From Sympetrum striolatum (lineage: Eukaryota; Arthropoda; Insecta; Odonata; Libellulidae), in assembly GCA_947579665.1 (NCBI GenBank), contig OX388348.1, positions 5,642,001-5,706,000 of the forward strand: DNA of 64,000 nucleotides. Direction: 5' to 3'. A program made the translations under genes and the position numbers. Shown piece after piece: positions 50,451 through 64,000 of this stretch. Position 1 is the first letter of the stretch; each line of letters opens with the position of its first letter. The notes under the pieces are model-generated. The model ran no database searches and had not been told where the DNA came from. It was given only the letters and a program-made list of their open reading frames with translations.

Positions 50451-53096
50451 ATTTTTAGCATTGAAATATATAGGATGAATGTTACTTTACATAATTAAGT
50501 ATTTAATTTGTAGAAAATACAGTAATACCGATAATAACATGTAAGGAATACACAAATATATTGTAACCATGGTGCGAAATATTATAGAATATATTCGCAC
50601 AATGTTATATATTTCATGGCTTATTTATTTTAATCTAATTCCTTCTTCATAAGAGATGTCCATGGAATTGTAATAGTGATTTAATTGCATTTGCCCCAGT
50701 TCTGGCATCAGCTTTCTTTAATTCTGTAATTGTTTATCGCAGCTGTCGTTTCGAAGCAAAGGATGCGTTTCAATTCCCAGTAAAATAGATTATTTTAATA
50801 ATTTAATTAAGTCATACCGAGAATTCCTGAATTATTTCTCCCTTATAGATGGCTGACCATTTCAATACAATGTAAGGTATGTCGTTGATAATATTCATAC
50901 GAGAATTTGGACGTCAATTATCAATTTTCCATCCTAAATTGCGGGAATTAAAATGTGCTCTATAGTTTCTGGCTATGCTATGAAATTATGATAGCTCTAA
51001 TCTCATGATTTTTTCCATCTTCCAACGAACAAAATCTTCATATCTGGATTAAGAAGACTTTAGTATGTTACATAAAATTTTATAATGAATATTGAGAAAA
51101 CCTTAAAACATTTTTGTATGAAAGAAAATATTTTTAAATAAATAAATTAGTTTGTGCCCTGGACATCTAAAAGAAAAATGGACGTGATAATGTACTTCTT
51201 GATCCTTTATCCTTCCTCTCTTTCTTCCTCTATCCTTTATAAAGACATTTACGAAAAACTCCATTCTTCAACATAATATGCAAGCAGAAACAGAAATCTA
51301 GGAATATGGATTAATTCTTCAGGTGGTTTTTATTGAGGACTCATAATTTCCGGTTCGTGTTCACTCTATCGGTTTAATCGGTTTTCATAAGTTTCGGTAA
51401 TTCGATATCCGACTACTCGATATTCGACGGGTGAAGAGAATCTTTGAAAGGCGGAAAGAGACTTAAAGGCGCTAATGATCCCAGCCTCCATCGCAGGAGC
51501 GATCTCCATTTTGAGGCTAAAAACGATTTGAAATGTGCCTTTTCGAACGGAAATGTCTCTCTAGTTTAGCGTATCGCAAATGATTTCGAGAGGGGATGTG
51601 TAAAAAGGAAAAACAGCAGTTGGAGGCAGATGGCGAAAAAGAGAAGGAATTCGGTAGAAAACAATCGCGCGGAATCCACGACTTAAAGCGAAGTGCCATT
51701 CAAAAGAGGTTGCAATTCCAAAATGCCTAGGCTAAATATTAATGCTCAGATTATTTTACATAGATATCCCTTTCCTTGTTTCAAAAGCTTATTTTCATTT
51801 TAAAATTATTATTGATTTTCGAAATCAAAGGAAAATTAATTAATTTTCATCATGAGCAACGTTAATTAGTTATGCTTTGTATTGATTCTAATTAACTTTT
51901 GGCTTGAAAGCTGAAATCTATACAGTTTTATCGCGGCTAAGCACAACCCAATTGTTTTTCTGAAATTAACATGCATTCTAAATAAGGCAAACTTAAATAT
52001 TTATGCACATAAATTAGTGGAACATTTATGGTGAAGCTGTATTCCAGGAGAATATACAACGTTAACCGAACTTCAGATTAGATTGAAATATTTTGCTAGT
52101 AGAAATGTGGAAAAAGTGTTGACTTATTTTGTCTTTCGTTAAATTCAAAACGAGGAATGGTTGTACATGGTTCAAAATTCGGCCTTTCTGAAATTAATTA
52201 CTTATTTTGCAGTTGCGCATTGCCCTTTTTTTTGCAAGTTGTAGATAACTTCGCAATGAGGGAACCAATCCTATGGAAAGTTACAAATGTGGAAACCTAG
52301 CACAAGGAATGTTTTTATGTGGTCTTCATTAAGTAACAAATACATCAGCAGATATTCAGGTACTCTTCTTATATTTTATTCTAATGGAATGTCAACTAAG
52401 CTTTTCCGTGCTAATTTAACTAGATATTTTACGCCAAAGATTTACAGAATTGGTATTACATTTTCAGGAAGATGAGGGTAGAGCTTTTCAGAAAGTACTA
52501 TCTATTCTGCTTGTATTTTGCTATTATATGTTTTAAAAATCTATTTATCTTATCTTTCCATGAAGCAATGGTGAATCATACCCGACTGAGAAGTAAGGCT
52601 GAAATATCTGGGATGATAGAAAATAGTTTATTTAAAAATTCAACAAAAACACCTAAATTTGATCGGAAGGAAACATATTAATGTAATAATCGTAAATAAA
52701 TCGTATCGTATCAGAATCGTATTTTATGTTTAGAGAACCATAAAAATTATCATATGTCAGATGAATTCAGATCGCTGATCTACGAATTCACTGAGGCAAT
52801 AAATTGCATTCCACGTGCTTACGTGCGTTCGTGCATCGTGACCTCCTGTGAGGCTAAACGCAGATCCTTCGCATGAAGTTGCTCCGATGTTTATCATGAT
52901 GCACATGCTAAGTTAGGCCATTTGTCATCTAGATAGCTATTGCCCGCGTGAATATCCGCAGCAGTGCTAATCCTTCTCTCTCGATAATCGGTGCCACTTT
53001 GCAGAAGCAGTACCTATTTTGGTTCTTCGGAAAGCTTTAATAATGTCGGATATCCGGCCCACAATTATCACGAAAACGAGTTTAGAATTCGTTTTA
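50451..53096. other. Non-coding stretch
   Basis: No gene recognised. A GC-richer patch at 51340-51720 gives a chance frame only. Confidence 0.4.
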
Positions 53097-53187
53097 CCTT
53101 CACTGATCTTACACACGGCACTTCAGATATCTTACATACGGTACTTCAGTGATCATACACATGGCACTTCAGTGATCTTACACACGA
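53097..53187. repeat. Minisatellite, 23-base unit, about 4 copies
   Basis: The consensus CACTTCAGTGATCTTACACACGG is repeated four times with a few substitutions. Confidence 0.8.
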
Positions 53188-54123
53188 CGTGTGGGTATTT
53201 GATAATACAGTGCATCACCCAGGTACCGATTATATTTGAAATAACATGGCAAATCAGCTTCATTTCTGTTTATGGAATCATGTGAGAAAAAATACAAGGC
53301 TTATGAAAAATTAGGATAGCCGTTATTTATTTGATAAGTGCTTCAGTTAGTGCGAATAATGAATCACAGATAAAGAAAACTTTATTGTACTTTATTTACG
53401 CTATCGGACGGAAAATTCCTTATTTCGATGTAGTTTATGAGTAAATGGATGTTTTAAAGGAAAATAGTTAAAGCTTAATGGTCTTCGTTACGTTGGAATG
53501 CATTAAATAATGTAACATATTATCAGTGTAGAATATGGACATAGGCTCAAAACTTTGCACAATTAGACCTAGTACCAAGTTAAAAGAAACGTTTTGGCGT
53601 CATTTCCGCTTTTTGGGAATAGGTAAAGGAGGAGACTTTTTTATCTTCCGTTTATCCTTAAATTAGTGTTTATTGTTGCAAGTATCTTTTTGTGGTATCC
53701 ACTTGCGGGTTATAATATTGTTAGTATTTAAATAGCCACTATATTGCAATATAGAGGATGACATGAGAATAAATAGATAAACATTAAAAAAGTAGTGTTT
53801 TTCTATTCATCTTCATGATTAGAGACTACCACTAAGTTAAAGCCGAGTTATTGGATTCTATGTAAAGACTATTTAAAAATTATTAATGGGTTAATTAAAA
53901 TACAGGTATATTTGAAACATTTTATTGGTATATTTAGTCTTCGAATAAGATATTAATACAGATCGATGCAAACGGGAAAATTTTAGGTAAAAGATGGCAA
54001 TGATTAAGCGGTTATACGTTGCGGATTGTTCTAAAGTGAAGACTTTTCAAGTTATTCTTGAAAAATGGAAAGCTGTACAGTGAGTACATCCAGATGTTGC
54101 TTGGGCTGTTAAGTAAAATATAG
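53188..54123. other. Non-coding stretch
   Basis: AT-rich, nothing recognised. Confidence 0.4.
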
Positions 54124-54183
54124 AGACTTGGACTTGAACCCAGGTCTCGTGTGAGAAGTTCCCATCTTCCCCGTGGTATTGCA
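54124..54183 (-). mobile_element. tRNA-like relic
   Basis: The minus strand carries GGTTCAAGTCC, which fits the B-box consensus except for A at the second G, about 40 bases after a degenerate A-box region (ATACCACGGGGAAG). No acceptor stem can be drawn. Probably a SINE head or tRNA pseudogene. Confidence 0.45.
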
Positions 54184-55017
54184 CTTAGAAAGCTGAAAAG
54201 GATCAATTCTTGATCTGAATCCTATTAATAGACGGTTTGGATGTGTATGCTGTTAAATATCGAAGTCATAACACTGAAGGAATTTAGCTTCCTAATGTCT
54301 GTTTGTCGGGTCGTGGAAACAGTAGACACTCCGAGTCGTACTCCATCGTTTGTTAAATCATCCTCTTTACTTCCATTGGAGTTCGTGTTCGGGAGGAGCA
54401 ATTTTGATGCAATGTGGCGAATCCAGAGTTTCGCATCTCAGTCTCGCAATTTCTAGTGTACCCTTTCGAAAGGTCCGCCTGAAAAACGCGGAGATAAACG
54501 AAAAATTCCGGAGTTCCCGGAGGATAAATCTCAGTCTGCGTTTTGATAACGGAGCACTTAGTTGGAGATCCTCTTCGGATTTCTCGGATCGCCCCTTTAC
54601 TGGTACATATAGCGTCAATAATGAGGACAAACCGTTGTCTCGAGGACTTGAGTAATGGGCCAAGTACGTGCCTAGATAGGCGATGGCCTTTCCTCCGTTT
54701 TTCGCGGGCCGCAACCGGAGCACCGCAGAATCTGCGCATTTCCCCTGCCCTCTGGCCATCGCTGCATTTCTTAAAACAAAAAAGGGGTCACTCCCCACTT
54801 ATCGCACCCTTTCACAAATAAGGTGCATTGTGGTCGCGAGGACTGAAGGTAAGCACGGATTTTTAAGTGAGCTGATTGGAGGCCCAGGACGATTTATCTT
54901 TCCGATTTTTCAGAAGTGACCAAACAATTTGACCCCCAAGGTAGACCGATGGAAACTAATTCTTCATAATGCCCTACGTATATAATTCTTTCAGTCTAGC
55001 CAATTAGATTGCGATTG
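54184..55017. other. Non-coding GC-richer stretch
   Basis: 54300-54920 has few stops in several frames on both strands (up to 143 codons). The overlap of long frames on opposite strands and the absence of motifs argue for composition rather than a gene. Confidence 0.4.
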
Positions 55018-55776
55018 AAACTTCCGGTTAATGGAAGATATCTGGGGGTTTTACCGTTACTTTTTTTCAGTTAGAAATTTGGAAGGTCTCCGTCCTAATC
55101 CGGACCCTTAGCTCGCCTTCGCAGGTACTGAGCGCCCAACCCTCCCATTAGGGGGGGGGGGCATAAAAAAACTGACCGAGTGGAATACGATTTAAAAAGT
55201 TATAAACAATTCAAATGAGCAACAAGTTATTAACTTCGTCGTCTCACTAGTCCAAAGAGATATACAAGGGTCTTTTGGTCGACGTTCTACTGTGAAAATT
55301 AAGATTTTTCGTGAGTTTGCTAGAAATGACCCGTTGACACACGGCAACGTTGGCGTTGGGTTTGGTTGGGTTGGAGGGGGGGATGTATAGAAAAAATCTA
55401 GAAATCTAGAATTTCTTCCCCCAACCCCATTGAGTTGTTGAGCAACGTTGAGCAACGTTGTTGTGTGAAAATGGGCCATTTCTAGCAAAATCAAGAAAAA
55501 CCTTAATTTTCACAGTAGAACGTCGATCAAAAGACCCTTGTATATCTCTTTGGACGAAAGAAACGACGAAGATATTAAATTGTTTCTCATTTGAATTGTT
55601 AATAACTTTTTAAATCGTCTTCCACGCGGTAAGTGTTTTATGGTTCCCCCTAATGGGAAGGTCGGGCGCTCAGCGAAGGCGAGCTAAGGGTCCGGATTAG
55701 GAATGAGACTCTCCAAATTTCTACCTGAAAAAAGTAATGGTAAAACCCCCAGATATGTTCCATTAACCAAACTTCC
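55018..55776. mobile_element. Foldback DNA element with 8-10 bp target duplication
   Basis: AAACTTCC at 55018-55025 is repeated at 55769-55776 (AAACTTCCGG on both sides if the GG is counted). Between them, 55026-55768 begins GGTTAATGGAAGATATCTGG and ends in its imperfect reverse complement. The inverted repeats run for over 300 bases each, leaving a short centre around 55370-55420 with TCTAGAAATCTAGA. No transposase is coded. An 8-bp duplication with GG ends would suit Merlin-like, and hAT or P elements also make 8-bp duplications; the superfamily is left open. Confidence 0.85.
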
Positions 55777-58312
55777 GGAGCAAGAATGTTTTAAAGCACA
55801 CAAATATCGAAGGAAGAAGCTATTACGATGATTATTAAATTCTAACCCCCCTTCGGAAATACCGCGTACATTTATACAAGTATTAAAGTCAGTTCGATGT
55901 AGTACTCGTAAATAACTCTAGCACATAATGTATTTCTAAAATTTTCGCATTCTCACTAGTGACAGCTTGTATTACTCAAGGATTTCACTCAAGTCGCTTT
56001 TCCCGTATCTACCTTATTAGATGAGTTTTGATGGAATTACTGCAGTAAACAATGATACGGAAATGATCCGTTTTTATGCAGTTGTGAATAATACAGAGCC
56101 ACGCCACATTTTCGCAGCCATCCACGGTGAGGATACTTGTGATAAATAGGAAAATATCCTGAGATAACATACGAACGGATACGTGACTGTAGTAGAATAT
56201 CACCGAGTTCTTCATATATGAATGCACAATTCAGGCAAAAAAGATTTCTTTGTGCACACAGAGAATACGTGAAATTCTTCAAGGGTCTTGTTCTTCTTTT
56301 AAGATCAGCTAAGAAGTTCTTCTACTTCTTGTCGCCTCATTACTTCTCAATGATTTTCAATAACAAGTGAGTGAGGGGTTAGAATCCAAACTTCGCTGAA
56401 TTTATCAAGGCATCAGCATGAGACATTTATTGAGGCATGAGGTCAATAAAAGCTACCTTGGCCTTTTTAATTGCAAGAAGAGATTAAGATAGTTGCTGCT
56501 GATTGAGGGTACAGTATCTCTTTGATGTTGCTGCTTAAACAATTTAATTTCTTTCTAAGATTGAGGAAACCACTACCATGATTTGCACTGTAGAATGTCG
56601 TGTGCAGATGATATCCTAGGCAATGAATGCTAATCTAAAGATACCTCTTTTAATTTATATTATATTGACGTACAAGGTTTTGTTTCCCCGGTATGTACAT
56701 AAATTTGTAAATGACTCGGTGTTAATGAGGTTTTGACGAATTTAAGGGGAATCTGTGGGGCCTCGTATGAATATTGATATTATCTGATATTGTCTTGATA
56801 TTTTTTCACCACTTCTGAATTATTTAATGCCTGCTTCCTCAACATATGTTTTTTTGTTTTCTCGGCATCTTTTTCTTTCCTTCCTTATTCCTGATTTCTA
56901 CACCCTTCAATATCACTTTCTCTCTTTACCTGATTTCTCTCGGTATTTCTTCTTCTCAGAATAGGGAGTCATTTGTCTTTCTCCCTCTCAACTTCTACGA
57001 AAGATTAAGTGATTGCCTCTTGTCGATGGATTAACACTTCCTTTTATTGTATCGCTCAAGGCTGGGTTTCTTAATTAACAAGCAGTTCCGGAAACCCAAT
57101 GGATCAGTGAGACATCGCTGAGAGTTCCCAGAGGCAAAATGATGAATTAAGAGGAGCTAAAAATTTAATTTTTATATTCGAAGAAATGTCGACTTTGGAA
57201 AATTAACTCGAGCAAAATGAGTTGCGTTTTTGCTCCGTTTACATAATATAAATAGCGCTACTGTTTCTTATATACGAGGTTTACTTCTTCAAGTAAGAGT
57301 CGTTTGTGAATACCGTCTGACGTAAACGTAACGTAAAAGCAATTGCAAGTTCCTGATATTATTTGAGCAACATTTAACGTTCAAGGAACCAATCAGTATG
57401 CTTCGTTGTGTGAGGAGGCATACAATTAATCTCTAATGAAGTAAAGAACCATCCACAGTCCACAATCCACAGAAGGTACACTAAATGTCATTTAGTAATA
57501 ATTAACTAAAACTGCAAGGAGACGTAGTCGAAAAATATAGAATTGTGTATAGACATAGATAATAATGTTTTCAAAAATATAAAATTTTATAATTTTTATT
57601 TCCAATCGGATTTTGATTGTACAGTAAATCTAGTATACAATCTTTTGGTTTTTTCTAAACCGTTGGCACAAACGATTCTGCAAAATTAAAGTACCGCAAA
57701 ATTTCTGTAATATTGAAAGTAAAAGATTTTCTGTTTAAATATTCATAATCTTGATATTCACGAGAAATCTGATTTTCGTTAGTTAGTGACGAAAAATATT
57801 AATAGGCGTAGATAATGTTTGTCACAGAACAATGAGTTGTCATAAGTCAAATTATTTTTCTAAGCAATTATTTAAATGTAACTACTTCGAATTCTGAGGT
57901 TATCTCTCATTTTTTGAAAATTTTGCATTTTTGTTGCCCCTAACAGGAATTTTTAAAAGGCTTACCTGCTAAAGTTTTGCACTCAAATTTTATAGAAAAA
58001 TTAACATCCCTGGATCTTCATCAATTTGTTATTTAGAATTTGAAATAAAAGACACGTAGTAATTCTGATATGTTTTCTGACGAACTCACGCCTTCGAATA
58101 TCGATTTCATTATTTAGAACGGATTCAGTCTTCAGAAATTACAAAGTTATGGACTTTGCCATCCTGCGAAAGCTTAACAATTATAATCTTCCGCAAGCAG
58201 TGTGTCTTTTAGAGACATTGGTATTGTATTTAAAATGATGGTTAAATGTCGCTTCAATTATATTTTACAGTAATTAAATATCGTATGTTCTATGATAGAA
58301 TTAATTTTTGAG
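55777..58312. other. Non-coding stretch
   Basis: AT-rich, no gene or repeat recognised. Confidence 0.4.
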
Positions 58313-58332
58313 CTGATGATGGCCGGTTGAAA
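58313..58332 (+). ncRNA. Hammerhead-like core (degenerate candidate)
   Basis: CTGATGA followed nine bases later by GAAA matches the two conserved boxes of a hammerhead ribozyme, such as occur in Penelope-like retroelement ends (CTGATGA…GGCC…GAAA). The bases between (TGGCCGGTT) cannot form a proper stem II with a loop, so any ribozyme is decayed. It may equally be coincidence. Confidence 0.2.
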
Positions 58333-61300
58333 TTAAAAAATTCTCTTGTGCAACATACGAAGTTTTATTTCTGTTACTTCTTGGTAATGGCGTTCTACGA
58401 AGTACAGCTTTCGCGCATGAATGATACTTCAACTCTTATACCTTGAAATCTGTGACGGTTTTGAACTCTTCAGTTGTTTGCTTTAGAATTGATCGGGGTC
58501 CACTCCATTAAAAGATTTTTTCGTATTTTGTGAGGAAAATACCACTTCTGCTTTAGGACTAATTTATAATCATGTTTTTATCTCTATAACCATCTCTATC
58601 CTATACGTTCCCTCTTGGATTTATTTATTACTTTCTATGGTTTTGCTACTCAAAGTGTAGCCCATGAGAGACATGTATAAAAGTAAAGATTTACCTTTCT
58701 CCTCAGCTTTGCCCAACCTTCCGCTAATTAGGATTAAGTATGAAGTAGGAAGGCAAAGCTAAATCCAAACTGTACATTTCTACTGGAATGCACACATGCA
58801 ACTTTAATATTCTGATTGCAAAATAAACGAAAGGAAAGGCTAGATTCTGTGTTACAGTTGAGGAATTCTCCAAACCTATCCATACAAAGATATGTTATTG
58901 ATGAATTGTAATTGATAAGGAATAATTAAACTTCTTTCTCCCGCTTAGATGTTTTTAATTCATAAAGTAGTGATCCAATTTCATTCTTCTGCGATTTTCT
59001 TATCAATAGGTTTAAAATTAATAATATAACGTTCGACACTATGATTAAAGTAATGTTGTATATGAAAATGTTTCTTTATTCATTATTACAAGAAAATTTT
59101 CAATGTTGCCGTAAATCAGAAATTTAAACCAAAAGTAGCTTCATGAAAAGGACACATTTTTACTAAAGAAAAATTTAATCTACCAACTGTAACTATTTCA
59201 GGCTTAATTACATTCAATAGATCTTTTACCCATGATCGAGACTTACATATTGTCATTTTTCAAATCTTCATATAATTTTTTGGTGAAAGGCTTTCGTTGC
59301 TTTCGGAAATTAGAAATAACAAATCTTAAATGTTCGTGGTGGATTATCTTTCGAGAAATATTTACTCTTGTTGAACGGCAACTAATAATCTTCCAAACTG
59401 AATAACATATCCATTCTATCTACATTAATAGTCTATTTTTGTGAATAAGGTTGATTGATACATTGCACGATCATAAATTAAGTCTCAGAGAAGATCATTC
59501 TCAGCTTAGGTAAATACGAACAAGGCGATCTTTCCTCGATGCTTCTACGAAATTAAAAAATAACTTAAAAATCCCGAGGAATTTTTTATAACTTATAAAG
59601 TTTGGGACTGCGCGAAGATAGAGCTCATCTGAGAGAGTCTGCGTTTGACTCTCTGCGAAATTATGCCGTGGGCTGCGATAGTACGGAGGAAGAATAGTAA
59701 GAGCATGCGTTTGATGGAAAGGTCACATTCCGCTGATCAATAGAACACTGCGAAAGTAAATCCAAGCGGATCGCACGTGGGAGTTATTCTTAGCTGAAAC
59801 TGCTTATCTAACTTTAATTAGGTAATTGCAGATGAACGCCGTATGAAAATTGAACGAAGATGGAAGTTAAATGCCTCGCAGCAAGGAAAGCATATAATTA
59901 ATCAAAGAGTGTCTTAAAAAGTGGTAGCTAATAAATTAGTGATGATCATGTATGGAACGTAGTTGTCAATTACCCACGAATTAATAAATAACTTCAAGCC
60001 CACAAATATTATGGAAAGCTTTTGACGAGTTAATATATAAAAGCTTTTCATTTTAATATTAAATAGGTACAGATGTGGTTCAAATTAAAATTTATTTTAG
60101 CAGATACAGGATGATCGAATAATTAATTATTGCATTGGTGATAATTTAGCAGAAAATGTATGTACATATATGATAACACGATTATGAAAGCTACCATATT
60201 TATTCGAAAGTAATGTATAAAAGTACATTATACTTCTGAAAGGGAATGAAAGAAATTTCTGTTTCGTGATTTTCTCTCACTAAGCAGACGCAGAAGGATG
60301 ACGTTCGCTTTTCACAAAATAAACGAGAAATTCCGTTTGTGGTGCGTGAAATGAATTCCACGGATATTGCAGGGTTGGCTTTGAAATCTGCACACAATGA
60401 ACTCTTCCTTCAAAATGTATTTGTAATTCGCTCTTACGCAAAGCACACCAAGATTCTCCATTTATTACGCATTTACTTATTATTATGTCTATTTATGGTT
60501 AACAGAGTAACTTTTGCGGATTTTCTCTCTTCGAAATTATACGACGGAATAGCATCTAAATAAAGTCTTCTCCGAATAAATAAACGCATCACTTTCATCC
60601 GAATAAGATGAAGGGAAACGTCTTCCAGCATCCCCCCGCTTTTAATTCATCTTTCCAGTCGAAGACGTTTTCATATCTTATTCAGTTTTCAATTCCGCCG
60701 TTCCGGCCCCAACAGAATCTTTTTAAATAAGTAAGAGTCCGTCCTCGGGCACTCTTTGTACTCGCAAACGCCGACGCACGATCACGCGCGTGCGATGGAA
60801 TCGATCAAAAGCAGTTCGGCAAATCCTCGCGAGATGTCACGTCGATCGGAGGGGACTTTCGATTGAAAAAATAAGCGAACAACGAGAGAAAGCGAAATAA
60901 ACATTCGAAGCATGCCGATGGGAAGGAATCTCTTTTGGTGTGCTTTGAGAATGGAGACGAGGGGGGGAGTGGGCAAACACGCCTACTAACTTTCCCATCG
61001 ATGGATACACGCCTTCCGATTCCCCTTTAATACACATAATTATTCCATTACTGCATAAACAATGAGTTCGCAAACATCCTCTGATTCTGTTCCCCCAAAA
61101 ATATTTACGCAGATTTTTCCTATTTCTTGTGTTTCAGTCTATTGTGTACGTTGGGCGAAATTTATATTAAAATATCCTATTCTTTTTGATGTTATAAAAA
61201 TATTAGGTATTTTTAATGTTTACCGTCAGTTAAAAGATGTTGCCTTGTAATTAGCGTTCACCTCAAATATGAAGGTTTTCTCGCAGAAAGACCATTTCCT

Positions 61301-62337
61301 CCTCCAGCATCGAGCTATTCAAATCCGAATCTTTTAATTGTATTAATTCACTCAGTTATTACTTTTGTTTTTACTTCAGTTTTGCCTTGAGAAGCTCTTA
61401 TTTAATTTTTACAGTTTGTATGAAATAAAACAACACTCAACCGATGCGCACTTGATGCTGTCCATGCTACCAACAAATGAAAGAGTACTTTTTCTACCGA
61501 TAGTTTATCGAAAACGAATTTCTCCACTTCTAAACCGACTGCATCTTTCATGCTTGCTCTTTTCAGAATCTCTCAGCATTTATACAATAATCTTACCAAC
61601 ATCAGAAATAGTTGAATATTTCAGAAAAAGGAAAAACAATCTGTTTATGATGTCATAAAATACTTTTTCTCAAGCGTTAAGCAGGTATGTATTTTGTGGG
61701 ATACTGTAATATGTTTGTAACGTTTGAATGAAGAGGAATAGTATGTGTTGAATGAACGAGCGTCCTCTTGCAGAGATAGCAATTTTAAAAAGCGAGAGTT
61801 TAAGTTTACCGCTCAAGATAAATGATTCCTTTCATTTCTAATCTACTTCCTTTTAAATAAATTATATTTACTTTCACGGTATTCTTAATAATTTAACCTC
61901 TATCGATCACTTTCTGGTTTGATAACGTCCTTCCTCCGTACTTACATTCAGCTTTTATTAATTGAGTTTATATTTGTAACGTTTTTCGCAAATTACCTGT
62001 ATTGTTCGTATATTCACGTATTAGCGCCTTGAAGGAGCCGTACAATATTTTGGTTTTAGGATTGGTCGTTTGTGAAATATTGTCACATTTTTTAGTTTGC
62101 TTTAGTAATCCGCTGCGTTGAATTTCAGTGGAAAGATGATCATATGCGGTTTATATAGGAATGTTGCAGATTAACCTTAAGCATAAACTTTTTAACCCTA
62201 TCGTTGTGCGAATAGCTAAACTGATACGCATTTTACTCTGAGGGTTGGAAGTGTTTCGAAGTCTCGATGGTATCATATAAGTGGTTTAGTTCCACCCATA
62301 CATTCGTTTCATAGAACGATATTAAATATGCCATTTA
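58333..62337. other. Non-coding stretch
   Basis: AT-rich with a CpG-containing patch at 60240-61060. Frames of 60-97 codons there show no motif. Confidence 0.4.
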
Positions 62338-62565
62338 CAGTCCTTTCCCAAATCGAACTTCTCTCTTTCCAACCCTTCTTTCTTTTCCATTACTCCCCTT
62401 TCGCTTCTTCTCCTTTATCTCCTCTGCCCAATCTCACTCGTATCGCTTACTCCGTATTCTGCTCGCTCTCTCTCTCGGCATACTACACACGTTTGCCTAT
62501 CTGACGTCTTCATTCCCCTCATCCCCACTCTGCCTCACGCAACTCCCTCAGATTTCCCTCCTCTA
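62338..62565. repeat. Pyrimidine-rich tract
   Basis: About 230 bases strongly enriched in C and T on the plus strand, including CTCTCTCTCTC near 62467. Such tracts are common in long introns; no coding signal is seen within. Confidence 0.55.
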
Positions 62566-64000
62566 AGTGAAACACCGCTTCAATCGCTTCATATATGTCC
62601 TATTTACAGAATATTTTCAGCTTTCCTCACTCTCTTTTACGAACTCCCAAAATTCGTAGCTTCTCCTTTTCAGCGTATTAGCCGCAATTTTTGCAGCTTC
62701 CTCACGGAAAGGAAAAGAAATCGTTGGGCAAATCCTCGCAAATTCATTCAGATCCGAGTGCAAATAAGAGAGAAAATGTTTGTATCTTTCTTCATGCCTT
62801 ATGAGCTTGAAACTTTGATCCAGGTAGGAGCAGACTGGATTATGTGTTTTTAAAGGTGGCTCGAAGATAATTTGCGATCTGATGTGCGTAATGAAGCTTG
62901 TTCTTTTATCTAATGCTCTAAATCGCGTATACATAATTGCGAGGAGGGTGTCAGTGTTCGAGATTTTTGCGTTTCCACTCGGAACGAGGAATTTGAGCCT
63001 TGATCTTACTCTTTTCTCTCTTTGTTGAAGTTTCCCTCTACTAGAAACATTTCCTATATTTAGAGTATTAAATGTTTTACTAAATTGAGTGTTTTTCCTA
63101 AAACATTCTATTATTATACTATTTAACCTTATGTTAACTTTCCAAGAAAGTTTATGTAGCGTATGACTTATGCTATGATATAATTATTAAAAGATTCTCT
63201 AAAATTAAGAGTATTTCTATTGCTAATTAACCTGGTTTTATCTGACATTGGAACTGGAATAAAGTTGTAGTTAAATTTAAGGTTCAATTAGGCATTCGCT
63301 TTCCTTACTTATACAACTTTTATCTATTAGTACTTCATTTTATTAATATATTCGTAAATTCACTTCAAATTAACTGTATATTTGCTGGCGCCTTTCATTT
63401 CTACGTGATTCACTGTTAAATTATTTTCTCTTTATACAAATTAAATATCCATGTCTTGTTGACGGTTCAGGTTGTATTCTGTTGATGGGTATGTTATCAT
63501 ATCAACACAAAAGATTTTTTCTGAATTCGACGATGTAAAATACTTTTTGATGCTATACAATGGCGTATATTAACTCTGGATGACATTTTAAAGCGATATT
63601 TTGTACATTGAAACTCGTAGAGTCGTTCTGTCTCATGAACCAGTGAAGATGATGTATCGATCAGAGGGTATCGTAGAGAGTGTCGATATAAGGTATTTAT
63701 TAAAGCGAGACTGAAAAGTCTCTTCTTCCATCTAACCTTTCGACAGTGATATTATTTACGTAAAAAGTTTTGATTAGCTGAATAGAAATAGAGAGGAAAA
63801 CTTTAAAAGAATTGGATGTAAAAAAACCTAAGGTGATATCTTAGGAAAAAAAACCCAGCAGGAAAACACCCGCAAATAAGAGGGGTTGAAAAAACCTGCG
63901 CAAACCTACTGATAGTACTAGCTAAAAGATGTAAAAGAAAGCTTTGCATTACTTGAAAATTAAAAAAGCAGTATTGTAACGAAGTAAAAAAATACAGTAA
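62566..64000. other. Non-coding stretch, one unassigned frame
   Basis: A 105-codon minus-strand frame (62617-62934) has balanced, protein-like composition (for example EERYKHFLSYLHSDLNEF) but matches no family I know and is not much longer than chance frames elsewhere in the window. Confidence 0.35.

Noticed and set aside
54353..54821. Overlapping frames up to 143 codons on both strands
   Set aside because: GC-richer composition lowers stop frequency in all frames; no motif, start context or splice signal favours any of them.
58715..58763. Hairpin AGCTTTGCC…GGCAAAGCT
   Set aside because: One strand has a five-base bulge and the loop is long; weaker than the other hairpins reported.
62617..62934. 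105-codon minus-strand frame with protein-like composition
   Set aside because: No family recognised and length is within the range of chance frames here; kept only as a note.

Overview
The window is AT-rich eukaryotic DNA, almost all non-coding. The one piece of host coding sequence I can recognise is a 150-base exon on the minus strand (36386-36535). It encodes the C-terminal half of an immunoglobulin domain of the insect DIP / lachesin-like type. Together with long gene-free stretches, tRNA-derived SINEs, a decayed Jockey-type LINE and Helitrons, this points to an arthropod, most likely an insect with long introns. Much of the window is probably intron of this cell-adhesion gene, but the neighbouring exons were not found, so that is inference.

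Layout. 1-10126 is mainly unique sequence with a small palindrome (1148-1233) and a SINE copy (4905-5057). 10127-11688 is a 1.56-kb element bounded by long terminal inverted repeats, with no recognised transposase. A palindromic MITE (12251-12372) lies directly against the main structure of the window: an 18-kb head-to-tail array of five non-autonomous Helitron copies on the minus strand (12373-30394). Each unit starts, on the plus strand, with the complement of a Helitron 3' end (CTAG plus a GC-rich hairpin). Each ends with the complement of a TATATATAAAAATGG 5' region that contains a tRNA-like pol III A-box/B-box pair. At one junction the CTAG end is joined directly to the TC end, as expected of rolling-circle concatemers.

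30391-31863 holds a pentamer microsatellite, a palindrome-rich module and another SINE copy. 32946-33090 is a different SINE head. The Ig exon lies at 36386-36535, followed by a pre-miRNA-sized hairpin (38523-38588), a tRNA-like sequence (39800-39876) and a LINE reverse-transcriptase relic (43962-44740).

The right third carries a near-perfect 118-base palindrome (49186-49303), a solo arm (50130-50450) and a complete copy (55018-55776, with target-site duplication) of one long-TIR foldback element. It also has a 23-base minisatellite (53097-53187), a tRNA-like relic (54124-54183), a hammerhead-like core (58313-58332) and a pyrimidine-rich tract (62338-62565). Most short open frames across the window look like chance; in the Helitron array they recur only because the units are near-identical copies.
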